Positions 53,580 through 63,712 of a stretch of 64,000 bases of DNA are shown piece after piece. Location: assembly GCA_917880885.1 (NCBI GenBank), contig OU862918.1, forward strand, positions 28,605,988 to 28,669,987, written 5' to 3'. This DNA is from Limnephilus marmoratus (Eukaryota; Arthropoda; Insecta; Trichoptera; Limnephilidae). The notes under the pieces are model-generated. The model was not told the origin of the DNA. It searched no databases and saw nothing but the letters and a program-made list of their open reading frames with translations. The number at the start of each line of letters is the position of its first letter. The first letter of the stretch is position 1. The position numbers and the translations under genes are program-made.

Positions 53580-54788
53580 TAGTTTGGCAAGAAAGTGTAG
53601 AAATTAATTCAATTGGAACTAAACGTGTTCATTACTATGGCAACACCGAATTATATGACGTTTCTTATGGCTGTCATATTATGTGTTATCATATTGTGTG
53701 TATCAACGTGTTACGGTTGATTTATTGTCTTAAATCTGAGTAGAATATCGCTGATTTGATAATATTTTTATTCATTGTTTGCCTGAATTTAATTAAAATG
53801 AATAAATTATTACATAGTGATACAAGAGGGGTTATATTCTGCGTTTTTCAACGCAGCCTAGCCGAGTGTCACGCGAAGAAGCTTCTTTTTAATTTAGAAG
53901 ATGTTTGCAAACGAACTGCTGAAATGACTGGTACGTAGTATAGTTTGTTTAATAAATTTCATTAGTATTACAAGATTTATGCCAATTTTCGAGCGATAAT
54001 AACCATTACAATCTGATTTGAGGTTATGGTAAAAAAATCTGATTTTGACACTTCATTTTGACAGATAATATGCGGCCACAAGAAAAAGGGAATAACTCAA
54101 TAAAAAAAAAAATATTAAACTCGTAGAAAAGTTACCTTTTTCTCGTTTTCTCTTTCTTTCTTTCCAAGTGAATATTATCTAGTGTGTGTTTTTAAAACTC
54201 CCTTATATAATAATAATTTTAATGATTTTTCACACACAGGTAAATCTGAATCAACGGTAAGACGAATTGTCAAGGAAGGGGAAAAGGCAGATGGAAAATT
54301 TGAAACACCGGGAAAACAGAAAATGGGCATTATGTAATAGCATAAGTGCTGATGATTGGAAAAATTGTTGCAAACACGTGATGAAAATTGATGCAGAATA
54401 TTATGCATGAGGCAGTAATATATATGATATCGATGAACTGCGCTTAGATGAAGATGAAGATACGGAAGAAGAAGAATCACACGAGGACGAAGACAATAAT
54501 TACATGTCGGGTGTTGAATTAATAGACTTAAATTTTTAAGTACCTACGTTTTTATATCGGAATAAAAGCCCACTTAAAACTTGTTTTGTTTTATTTTGCT
54601 TCTATTAAATTACAGTTTTTTGTGCAAATTTTTTGAAAATACAAATACGCTATGAAATATGCATTTTGCCAGAAGTGTTTTTTTAAAACATACGTTCTTT
54701 GTCTTATGAGCCATCTTGGTGTTGCCATTTAAAACTAGAAAACGATCGCAGTGCCATCATTTATTTTCTACACTTTCTTGCCAAACTG
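53580..54788 (+). mobile_element. Tc1/mariner-superfamily element, internally deleted
   Basis: Ends TAGTTTGGCAAGAAAGTGTA and (reverse complement) CAGTTTGGCAAGAAAGTGTA; TA on both sides (53578-53579, 54789-54790). 1209 bp. Carries the start and end of a transposase gene but lacks the catalytic middle. Confidence 0.85.
53799..54538 (+). pseudogene. Transposase gene missing its catalytic core
   Basis: Exon 1 starts at 53799 (MNKLLHSDTRGVIFCVFQRS) and ends at 53930. GTACGT at 53931 and CACACAG at 54233-54239 bound a 309-bp intron. Exon 2 continues with GKSESTVRRIVKEGEKADGK then TPGKQKM, a helix-turn-helix region seen in insect IS630-related transposases. Stops follow at about 54335. The next open block WKNCCKHVMKIDAEYYA, a TGA, then an acidic tail EDEDTEEEESHEDED ending LIDLNF resembles the family's C-terminus. 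The DDE core between these is deleted. Confidence 0.6.
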
Positions 54789-54809
54789 TAAATCATAACA
54801 AAATTATTG

Positions 54810-56287
54810 ATTAATTTTTGGGGATCGCTGGAAACGGTTAATACGCACTTTTTTTTGAAAATATCTTTTGATTCACCTTAATTACATTAAAAGACAACTA
54901 TTTGAATTGGGGAAGTGGAAAATATTTCATTCTAAATTTCGATTACGTAAAATTAAAATTAGCTTTCGTCTTGTGAGACTGTACGCCATTATGGTTATTA
55001 GCTCATTCGCTGTCACTTGTGTGTTGGTACATTTGAATGTATAACGAACGGCTAGAAGATTATGAAGGTACCACGAAATCTGGAAAGGTAAGTACTAAAT
55101 TATCGGAGTTTTGGGAATAAAATGACAGAAAAAACATGTTTATAATTTCGGTAATTATTTTTTATAAATAATACATTCACTTTTGTATCAAAAACCGTGT
55201 TACACAAACCTAGCGTAGCCGTTAAACTATTCGAAAACTGGGATGTTTTTCTTGCCTTGACGCGAGTAGGCGTTATAAAGGGCACTTTCTTTTGAATCAC
55301 AAACCATGTTACACAAACCTAGCGTAGCCGCTAAACTACTTGAAAACTGGGATGTTTTTCTTGCCTTGACGCGAGTAGGCGTTATAAAGGGCACTTTCTT
55401 TTGAATCACAAACCATGTTACACAAACCTAGCGTAGCCGCTAAACTACTTGAAAACTGGGATGTTTTTCTTGCCTTGACGCGAGTAGGCGTTATAAAGGG
55501 GCACTTTCTTTTGAATCACAAACCATGTTACACAAACCTAGCGTAGCCGCTAAACTACTTGAAAACTGGGATGTTTTTCTTGCCTTGACGCGAGTAGGCG
55601 TTATAAAGGGGCACTTTCTTTTGAATCACAAACCATGTTACACAAACCTAGCGTAGCCGCTAAACTACTTGAAAACTGGGATGTTTTTCTTGCCGTGACG
55701 CGAGTAGGCGTTATAAAGGGGCACTTTCTTTTGTATCACAAACCATGTTTCACAAACCTAGCGTAGCCGCTAAACTACTTGAAAACTGGGATGTTTTTCT
55801 TGCCTTGACGCGAGTAGGCGTTATAAAGGGGCACTTTCTTTTGAATCACAAACCATATCACATAAACTTACTAATAAATTTTAATCAACGCACGCAATAC
55901 ATGTGTATTAGGTAAGTACCTACTAATTAGGCGGAATTTCAGTTTTATAACATTAAAAAAACTCCCGCGCGATTTTGTCTCTAGCCGTTGGTTTTACGCG
56001 CCGAATTCCCATGAAGTCTGCTACGCTTTGCTCTAGCATCTTTTCGTACAGTAACAAGAATACCAACATTACAAAAAAATGACATTTGAAAATAATGTTT
56101 GAAAATGGACGGTCTCGTTTCACAAAATGAAAGCAAATTTTAATTTTACGTAATCGAAATTTAGAAAGAAATATTTTCCACTTCCCCCAATGCAAATAGT
56201 TGTCTTTTAATGTAATTAAGGTGAATCAAAAGATATTTTCAAAAAAAAGTGCGTATTAACCGTTTCCAGCGATCCCCAAAATTTACC
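54810..56287. mobile_element. Fold-back element 2 with satellite core
   Basis: Inverted arms of about 172 bp (54810-54981, 56116-56287) contain TTTTGGGGATCGCTGGAAAC, TTTGATTCACCTTAATTACA and AATTTCGATTACGTAAAATT. The 8-bp duplication AATTATTG lies at 54802-54809 and 56288-56295. The centre holds a 110-bp satellite array homologous to that of fold-back element 1. The arms of the two elements are unrelated. Confidence 0.8.
55194..55862 (-). repeat. 110-bp satellite array
   Basis: Units start AAACCATGTTACACAAACCT at 55194, 55301, 55410, 55520, 55630, 55740 and 55850; spacing settles at 110 bp. Relative to the 94-bp units at 45931-46311 (inverse orientation) each has an extra 16 bp around ACTTTCTTTTGAATCA. 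Confidence 0.9.
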
Positions 56288-56660
56288 AATTATTGTTAGT
56301 TCATGTTTAGTTATTGGTTTTGGTGTAAATTTCTTCCTTTGAGAATTTGGGTGTTGGCTTATGTTCAGGTTAGAATGTTGAGGTTTGGTTACTTTGTTCG
56401 ATAAAATCGAGTCTATGTTTGCAAAAAGGTTGTTTGTGTATTTAACTAGTTGATGCATAGTTGTGAAGAGCGAGGTACACTGGTACCTGGTAGTCCTGGT
56501 ACCTGTGTCTATTTCTTCCAACGGATTTGTTTTAGTTTGGTTAGTGTAGGTAATTTCTTTGATTATTTGCCAGATAAGTTTTGGGTTATTTTTTAATTCA
56601 ATTTTAAAAATCACTTTGTGTTTTATATGTATCCTTAAAAAGTTTAAACGATTTTTCTCT

Positions 56661-57027
56661 TTGAACTAGGGTGACAATAGCAGTCTTTTCTCTCTAAACC
56701 AAATCTTCAGTTGGCAATGCGATGCCACGAACATGGTATCGTTGTTCGGTTCAGAAAACCAATAAATTCCCATTTCGCATTCCTGTTTCATTGGGAGCTA
56801 TTTTAACTCACGTTTTGAAAAATGATAAAGAAATATAAGGAAAAATTCCGACTGAGTTTTGAATAATGGCGGTTTTTAATAATTAAAATATTTGAAATTT
56901 TTTAAAATTTTTTGCAATAATAATAGTCAAAGCCATCACGAAGGATAAGCAACTTTCACAGAATTGAATTTGATTTTAATTTTTTTCGATGATTTCGATA
57001 GATTTTAATTGATTATGCGTCAATATA
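56661..57027. other. No recognisable feature
   Basis: AT-rich gap between the LINE relic and the Helitron. Confidence 0.4.
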
Positions 57028-57471
57028 TCTATCTATATAAATTAAAATGAATCGCCGAAATGTATGTACGCGAATAACTTCCGAACGACTGCACCAAATT
57101 GGATAATTCTTTTTTTGTTGTGTTCGTTATGGTCAGGACAAGGTTTGTATAAAACTACTGGTGAGCTCTGGCATTACGTAATTTGTATACAAAATTGCAA
57201 TAGGTTGCACGCGAGCTGTTTGAAAACTGAATGTACCGGGACTGAATTAATGGAATGCGAGAGGGCGGAACTTGGGAGGAGGGTTGGCGGGACGGAGGAA
57301 GCGGGCGAGGGGAGTGGGGAGAGGGAAGGCGTTGTGGGAACGTGAGAGGGGGAAGGGAACGCGGGAGAGGAAGGGGAGGCGGAAGGGGAACGGGACGAAT
57401 GGGAAAGGACAGGCAGGAAAAAACAATTTCTTTATTAAATGGCATTGCAACGCATACCGGGAACCAGCTAG
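57028..57471 (+). mobile_element. Non-autonomous Helitron
   Basis: 5' TCTATCTATATAAATTAAAA then TGAATCGCCGAAATGTATGT; 3' GCATACCGGGAACCAGCTAG. About 440 bp with a GGGGAGTGGGGAGAGGGAAG tract. The compact form of the family. Confidence 0.85.
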
Positions 57472-57478
57472 TTCTTAA

Positions 57479-58172
57479 CCCATTGGCCACAAACCCCGGC
57501 AGCTTGCCGGGTGTGCAGCTCTGGTACTTAACCACAAACCCCGGCACGCTGACGGGCTAGAATAGGTCCGCCAAAAACAAAGAACGAGCTCAACAATAAC
57601 ATTTTTGGATAAAATTTTAAATGCCGAACATTCTGTAGGTAATTAATCATTCATTTCGTATAATTTGCAATCAAATGTTTCTTATATTTTTTCCCTGATA
57701 TTTGTGTTCCAAGTTTTGTATGCAGCCAGCCGCCATTTAATTTCTTCAAAATTGCGAGTGGTTCTAGGCTTTTGGTAGTGACCCTGAACGTCCCTGATTG
57801 CTTTGAGGACTATCATACCAAATTATTTTATTAGTTATTACTATTAGTATACATGTATGTAAAAAACAGAACTTATTATTGTTCGATTTATGAATATTAT
57901 TTTTTTTGTAACTTTTTGAACAAAAATGTGGAAAAATATATATTTCTATCCTTACTTACATATATTTTAATATAATTTTTTAATTTTATTTTAATGTTTT
58001 TCTTTACCTTAATCAAAGATGTAAATAAATTTAAAGAAATTAATTCATTTGAATATTTGGTTTAAAAGTTACAATAGATTTAGTACACTAATGCAGGTTT
58101 TCAATTTTTGATACAAAATTAATTCAGTGGTGAAGGCCAATATTTTTGCTCATTAATTCTGTGGCCAATGGG
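57479..58172. mobile_element. piggyBac-like MITE, 694 bp
   Basis: CCCATTGGCCACA and TGTGGCCAATGGG are exact inverted ends with TTAA at 57475-57478 and 58173-58176, as piggyBac requires. Near the left end CACAAACCCCGGCA occurs twice. No coding content. It lies 4 bp from the Helitron 3' end. Confidence 0.8.
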
Positions 58173-58176
58173 TTAA

Positions 58177-59579
58177 ATAATTATGTTTGCTACTCCGCAT
58201 TGCCCGAGTTTCAGCAATCTTTTTGTTTTTGTTGTGAAACAAGATTTAATCCCGTTTAATCACAGGAGACCAGATTTGTCCCAACGCACATAGGTCTCAC
58301 ATAAGACGCCGTAACTCCCTTACTATCATAGTTAGAAATATGTTCTAATCGGTGTTAGAAAGGAAAAACACCATGCTTTATATTCCAGTTTAAAAAATAG
58401 CCACCAAAAAAGTAAAATGTACACTTTTATGTACACAAAGTTTTGAATCGCAAATTGAAAAAAGAATTTGAAACTTCGGTAATTTTTTGAAAAAATTTTT
58501 CATTGAGGGACAAAAAATTGAGGTTACAATGTGTGCTTGTTATACATTTGTCTAATAAAATATGCATGTGTTCTTATTTTTTTATTATCAGTAACTCTAG
58601 TTAGAAAAAACATAAGGTGAGCCATTTTGAAAACTTTTTTATGTTTCTATGCAAAAATTTTATAATTTAAAAAATATATATATTTTTCGAATTCCATAAT
58701 TTGAAAGCGTACTTCATCACCTTTCTAAAACAGTTTTTGGTTTTTGAATGTGTTCAGAAATATTCCAAATATTTGCATTTTATTGTAAAGCGAAAATATT
58801 TTGACCATCCGAAAAAAAAGCCAAATTTTTGAAGGGTTAATTAATTTTTTTAACGTATATAAATAACTGTGTCCATTTACTGTACACATGAACGTTAGCA
58901 AAATACAATAATGAGTTATTACAACACAGGCAACATACCTGTCAGTTCTATGTATGGTTCTAAGTATAAAGTATTAACTTTCTTTTTATTTCGTTTTAAG
59001 TATCAATGTGACTTCTTTATTACTATTTGGGTTGTACAATAAAAAATAAAATAAAAATAGTTGAAAGGGGTGCCGGCATCATTATTATTTATTAGTGTAT
59101 CGATAACTACACGTGCCAACAATTTGGAAGTGGTTCGAACTAGGAAGGCAGGTATCACATCCGTTGAAAGGATACGAACCAAATGTTCACTTAATTAGGG
59201 AGGGTGAAAACTGCGGTAGAGGGTTACTAACCTTTACTGTAATGATGTTATAGGGTAATTTAAACTAAACTACCATTTATTATGAAAGTTTTATGTGAAA
59301 GTTTCAATTATTGATCAAGACCGTCCGAAGTCCGAAGATTGCACCCCCATCGCAATCAGGGTAGGCATGTTATGAAGTTTTGAATTTTGGGAAGAGAAGG
59401 TTGGGAAGTGTCTCGGTATTCAGATCTATAACAGTCACAAAACACGGTATTGCCATTTCAAGCAACGCTTCGGATCTGCGTGGTGATCTGATCTTTCACC
59501 GGGGCGATTCTGAGAGTATCTACCTGACTGAACTTGCCGCAAATGTACCGGTTGTAAAAACATATTCTTTCATATTATT
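58177..59579. other. No recognisable gene
   Basis: Mostly AT-rich. An 83-residue frame at 59380-59631 overlaps the repeat that follows and has no domain. GGTGATCTGATCTTTCACCG then GAGAGTATCTACC near 59480 resembles 5765-5810, hinting at another old repeat. Confidence 0.35.
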
Positions 59580-60024
59580 AATTTGGGAGGCGGGCCTGGG
59601 TATCGCCGCCCGGGAACCATTTATTGGATAACCAACACCTCTGCCATAGGTCACCCCAAGTGGTTCGCTACGTTTGGTTAGCAGTGGTAGCCCGGGTTTA
59701 TGTGGAGAGTTTTTTCCGGGTCTTGACGGTGGATGTGTCTGCCCACCAGATCCATGGCAGGCCGGATCGGGAGAGAATTGTTGAGGGAGTCCCTTTGACT
59801 TCTCCACCCGTCCTCTCTCAAAATATCGCCTTACACCGCGGTGACAGGGATGGATTCTCTCCTATGTGTCACTCCTGGACACACTATCCCCAAATTCCTA
59901 CCCACACATAAAACCCTTTTCCTTCCCAGAGCTTCCTCTTCTTCCTTTTTCCTCCTCACAGCATCCCCAGTGATGACATAGGCCCCGAGGGGAATTATTT
60001 TCCCCCTGTGTAAAGCTAATGTAA
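59580..60024 (+). repeat. Dispersed repeat family D, copy 3
   Basis: The most complete copy: GGGAGGCGGGCCTGGGTATC, ACCAACACCTCTGCCATAGG, TTCGCTACGTTTGGTTAGCA, CAGGCCGGATCGGGAGAGAA, CGCGGTGACAGGGATGGATT, ATGACATAGGCCCCGAGGGG and a TGTAAACAAAAAAATAA tail. Confidence 0.75.
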
Positions 60025-60431
60025 ACAAAAAAATAATTTGAAAAACGCATATTAATTAAATTAAAAAATATTTGCACGCACCGTCAACCGAACCCGCAAC
60101 ATTTGTATTCATGGCCCCACGGAGATCATCCATAAATATACGGGTCGTCTAAGAAATGGGTTCAATTCTCTCAAATATTATATTGCCATTTACAATAATA
60201 ATTGTAATTAGGTAATTACAAACCATACCTATATAAAGACGGCAATAAAATTATGTGTCTGTCTGATGAGAGCTTCGGGCACTGAGCGGCTTGTCACAAA
60301 CATCACAAAAATTGTCAACGGCTAGCATTTTCACCATCTCCAGAGGATGCTTGTGGCTTGTCACGTGCATTGCGCAATAATGTACGTTCTGGTAGCAGGC
60401 TTGATACGATTTTTTCGGGAATAGATAAGGG

Positions 60432-60590
60432 AACGTACCCATACTACGTGACCAACTTTTTGCAATTTTTACCCCCCCCCTCCCCCCTGGGATCAAAAAC
60501 CTAAGCCCGCCGCCGCTGATTTGTACCAAGCGTGCCATTTTGAAGACCCCCACCCCCCTAAACGTGTCACGTAATATGGGTACTTTCCCT
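60432..60590. mobile_element. PIF/Harbinger-like MITE, short copy
   Basis: GGGAACGTACCCATACTACG and (reverse complement) GGGAAAGTACCCATATTACG. Poly-C subterminal tracts match 6434-7368. Flanks TAA and TGA suggest a mutated TWA duplication. Confidence 0.65.
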
Positions 60591-60807
60591 GAACAAGCAT
60601 AGGCAAATAAGTACCTGTAGACAAAAAAATATTAAAATATGTTTTAAATTAGATACTTAAAATTATTATGAAATAGGTATTACATATGCTTGTGTTTAAT
60701 TTGTAGAATGTATTTGTAGATCTGATTTCAAAATAAATAATGTACCTAAATCAAATGTAATAATGTTATTATTAAGTTCTGCAGGAATTTCATTTTTTTA
60801 TTAAATA

Positions 60808-61322
60808 CTAGCTGGTACCCGGCACGCGTTGCTATGCCATTTAATAAAGAAATTGTTTCTCCCAGCGTGTCCTTTCCCATTCATCCCGTTCTCCATCCGC
60901 CTCCCCTTCCTCTCCCGCGTCCCCTCTCGCGTTCCCACTTCGTTTCCTCCACCTTCCCTCTCCCTACTTCACTCCCCCCTTCCCCCATCCCGCGAACCTC
61001 CCTCCCGATTTCCCCTCCCCCTCCTAGGTTCCCCTCCCTATCCCAAATTCCCCTCCCCTCACCTCCCGCGAATCCCCTACCCGAGTTCCCCTCCCCCCTT
61101 CCATACGTTCAGTCCCGATACATTTAGTTTTCAAACAGCTCGCGTGCCACCCATTGCTTTTTTATATACAAATTTCATAATGCCAGGGCTCACCAGTAGT
61201 TTTATACAAACCTTGTCCTGACAATAACTAACACAAATAAAAAGAATTATTCAATTTGGTGCAGTCGTTCGGAAGTTATGCGCGTACATACATTTCGGCG
61301 ATTCATTTTTATTTATATAGAA
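60808..61322 (-). mobile_element. Non-autonomous Helitron
   Basis: Plus-strand start CTAGCTGGTACCCGGCACGC and end CGGCGATTCATTTTTATTTA. Pyrimidine-rich interior. Followed by a GATA-type microsatellite (61318-61372). Confidence 0.85.
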
Positions 61323-61372
61323 GATAGAAGATAGATAGAAGATAGAAGAAGAAGATAGATAGATAGATAGAT
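61318..61372 (+). repeat. GATA/GAAGATA microsatellite
   Basis: Short imperfect AGATAGAAGATAGATAGAAG repeats at the 5' end of the inverted Helitron. Confidence 0.8.
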
Positions 61373-62705
61373 TATGAAAGCTGTTTCGGCATTCAAGGCC
61401 ATCTTCAAACTGTAGTTAGGTCAGGTTTAGACGACTTATTTATATGATTCTATCTACCCCACCCAATTTCAATATCCAAGGAACCTAAACGATTTATACT
61501 GGTAATGATAAACTAATCATTTCTTAATCGTTTAATAATAACGTAACCTGTATTGACTTATTTTAAATATTTTTTAGGTCTTGTGAACATCTGAGAAATG
61601 GGGAATAAATAATTTTCCTTCCTTTATTAATTAATGGTATGCTATAATATATGATTTATTATAATATAATAAAGAATCTTTGTTAGATTCCATTTCGCGC
61701 AAAATCCTCTTTCGACCACCTGCGAAATCACACGAAGGCGCATACAAAGGCTTGCCAAAGCGGTTTGATGCGCACGTCGAAAAACGCCTAAGCATAGACA
61801 GCAATAGACAATAATAGACAACAATAGACAACAAATTTAGGTGCTTGCTATCAAGTCGCTTGATAGTCTCCGAAGCCCTTTAGCCTGAAAGTGCTTTTTA
61901 GTAGAGTTACAAACGCAGTAAGTACCTAACTATATACCCCCTTGAGCTAATGTGAAATTTGAATAGAGCTGGTCTAGACTAGAGTTTTTGGTAGCTAGGT
62001 AGGACCTACTTACTTATCTGCAACGCACTCTAGTCAATTCAATACCAAATTAGGGTGGCGGTTAGGTATAGCATCGGGTTAAAACCTTGTTCTCTGAGTC
62101 AAGATTTGAAGAGCAGAAAGTGCGAAATATTATAGAACCTTTATAGAAATAACACATCAACAATTAGTCATCAAGTGCCGTCTCAATTCGTTAATAAAAA
62201 ATAACGAAAAAATTCATTCTTATTGAGGTTCAGTTGATTGCCGCGTGCAGGCTGTAGGTTGGTAGGTAGCTAAGTACTGTTCTGTAGGCCCGAGGCAAGG
62301 CGAAAAAAACACAACAATAATAATAACTGAATGAGGCGGTAAAAAATGGCAGGTGCCGAAACAGCTGCGCGCGCAACACCTTTCCTTCGGCGCGGGCTCA
62401 AGGAGTTGGGTGTTGCATGTTAAAATACAAAGAAAGTACCTACCCACCGCACTTCATTTGAATGTTCGTTAATGTTCTGAAACAAAGGGGGACGTAAGTA
62501 GTCATTATGGAGGTAAGTAGGAACCTACAAGCTTCTATTAAATGATATTAGTTTTTTTTGGCTACACAATTTTCACCAATTATTTATTATTGATTGTACC
62601 AGTTAGGTGTTATGTTTGTATTGGTAGGTACAGGTCTTTACTTATTTTCTATCGGTTTCACTGGGGGGGGGGGAATCAAATATATTAGGAGTTAGGAGGT
62701 TAGGT
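61373..62705. other. No recognisable gene
   Basis: Contains an ACAATAGACAATAATAGACA repeat near 61797-61835. ATGGAG followed directly by GTAAGT at about 62507 could be a tiny first exon with a donor, but nothing confirms it. Confidence 0.35.
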
Positions 62706-62715
62706 GGTTCAACGG

Positions 62716-63145
62716 ACTCCAAATACTAATATCTACAGCCTGTATGTCTGACGAATATCTACAGCTCATATGTTGAACTAATATCTACGAACTTCAGAGT
62801 GTTGATTTATATCTACAGAGCGTAGGTTGAACTAATATCTACAGAGCGTAGTTTGGACTAATCAGCTAAATGTGTCCAATAGTCCGATATTACGAATTTT
62901 TACATACACAATTACATAAATTAAGTTTTTTAAACTGCATACGCAATATTACATTATTCCAATATGCTACACATAATTGCAAATCCAACCTCTGCCAGTG
63001 CTGTAGATATTCGTCAACACTTTGATTCTCATAGATATTAGTCAACAGTTTGAGCTGTAGATATTCGTCAACACTTTGGTTTTCATAGATATTAGTTCGA
63101 TTTTTTCAGTTTTTGGAATTCCTGTAGATATTAGTAGACGCTTCC
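62716..63145. mobile_element. Satellite-armed element I, copy 2
   Basis: Left arm units ACTAATATCTACAGAGCGTA and relatives; right arm units GTAGATATTCGTCAACACTT. A perfect flanking duplication GGTTCAACGG lies at 62706-62715 and 63146-63155 (9-10 bp). The middle (TAAGTTTTTTAAACTGCATA, TTGCAAATCCAACCTCTGCC) matches copy 1 at 37300-37435. Confidence 0.8.
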
Positions 63146-63340
63146 GGTTCAACGGTCGCGACTTTTCTCTCGTATCTAAAAGAAGCTTTGAATTAAAAGA
63201 TAAATTTATTCAATATCACAGAAAAACAATATGACTGGGATTTTTTTATATTAATTATTTGTAGTAAAGAAATTTCAAATGTTTAAAATATGCAATATTG
63301 CTAAAATTTGAGGCTTTAGGAGTTTGAAACATTTTATTAC

Positions 63341-63462
63341 AATGATTTGTGTTTTCACGATTTAATCATTTAAAATAATATAAGGTATTATATTTGCGGC
63401 ACGTTCCAGAGTGTAAAATACTCTCAGTACCGCCCTGGTGTGTACCACTCAAAATTGAAAGC
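63341..63462 (+). repeat. SINE family B, body only
   Basis: TTAATCATTTAAAATAATAT, GGCACGTTCCAGAGTGTAAA, ACTCTCAGTACCGCCCTGGT. Third copy in the window, 5'-truncated. Its 3' end abuts the THAP exon. Confidence 0.7.
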
Positions 63463-63638
63463 AGTTTTTTAATGCACCTTTTCATCGCATGACACCGCTT
63501 TTTAGACATAATAACATAATTTGGGACGTTTATAAATAGTTTGTTTGGTGTTAAAGATGTTGTATTTGTGCACTTTACTGCAATACAGTATTTATAAACG
63601 GTATTTACGGACATTTTCTTCGAAACACAAATGATCAA
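63463..63638 (-). CDS. THAP-type zinc finger, N-terminal exon
   Basis: The minus-strand frame starts at 63638 (or the internal ATG at 63614). It reads VNTVYKYCIAVKCTNTTSLT then PNKLFINVPNYVIMSKKRCH and AMKRCIKKLL. This matches the first half of a THAP DNA-binding domain: the paired Cys (C-x3-C), the TPNKLF-x-x-VP core and the K-x-W-x-x-A-x-x-R helix. The usual Trp is Cys here (KRCHAMKR). The second zinc pair (C-H) and AVPTLF-type end are missing, so this is a first exon or a broken gene; the frame then runs into a SINE. THAP domains occur in host regulators and P-element-type transposases, and I cannot tell which. Confidence 0.55.
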
Positions 63639-63687
63639 CTGAAGACGGTTACTGGATTACGACAAATGTCAGCTGTCAAGAAGTGCG

Positions 63688-63712
63688 AAGTGACGTCACA
63701 ATACAAAACCGC
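63688..63712 (-). promoter_or_regulatory. CRE site upstream of the THAP exon
   Basis: AGTGACGTCACAAT contains a perfect TGACGTCA (63691-63698), about 55-80 bp upstream of the possible THAP start codons. It is followed by GC-rich AACCGCGCGAAG. Position and composition suit a core promoter. Inference only. Confidence 0.35.

Larger units (their letters stand above)
52750..56660 (-). mobile_element. LINE reverse-transcriptase relic split by two DNA elements
   Basis: Minus-strand reading from 56614: NNPKLIWQIIKEITYTNQTK then KPITKHELTI (upstream of RT). After the two insertions (56287-54810 and 54788-53580) it resumes with GSEGITMKTIKYLHDELREP, then DLSKAFGAINHS, GVPQGRTLGP, YIDDL and FAEDTVLL near 52870. 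Removing the insertions restores the expected RT order. The catalytic FADD is FAED here, and stops are present, so it is dead. Intervening sequence 54791-54801 is original LINE. Confidence 0.75.
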
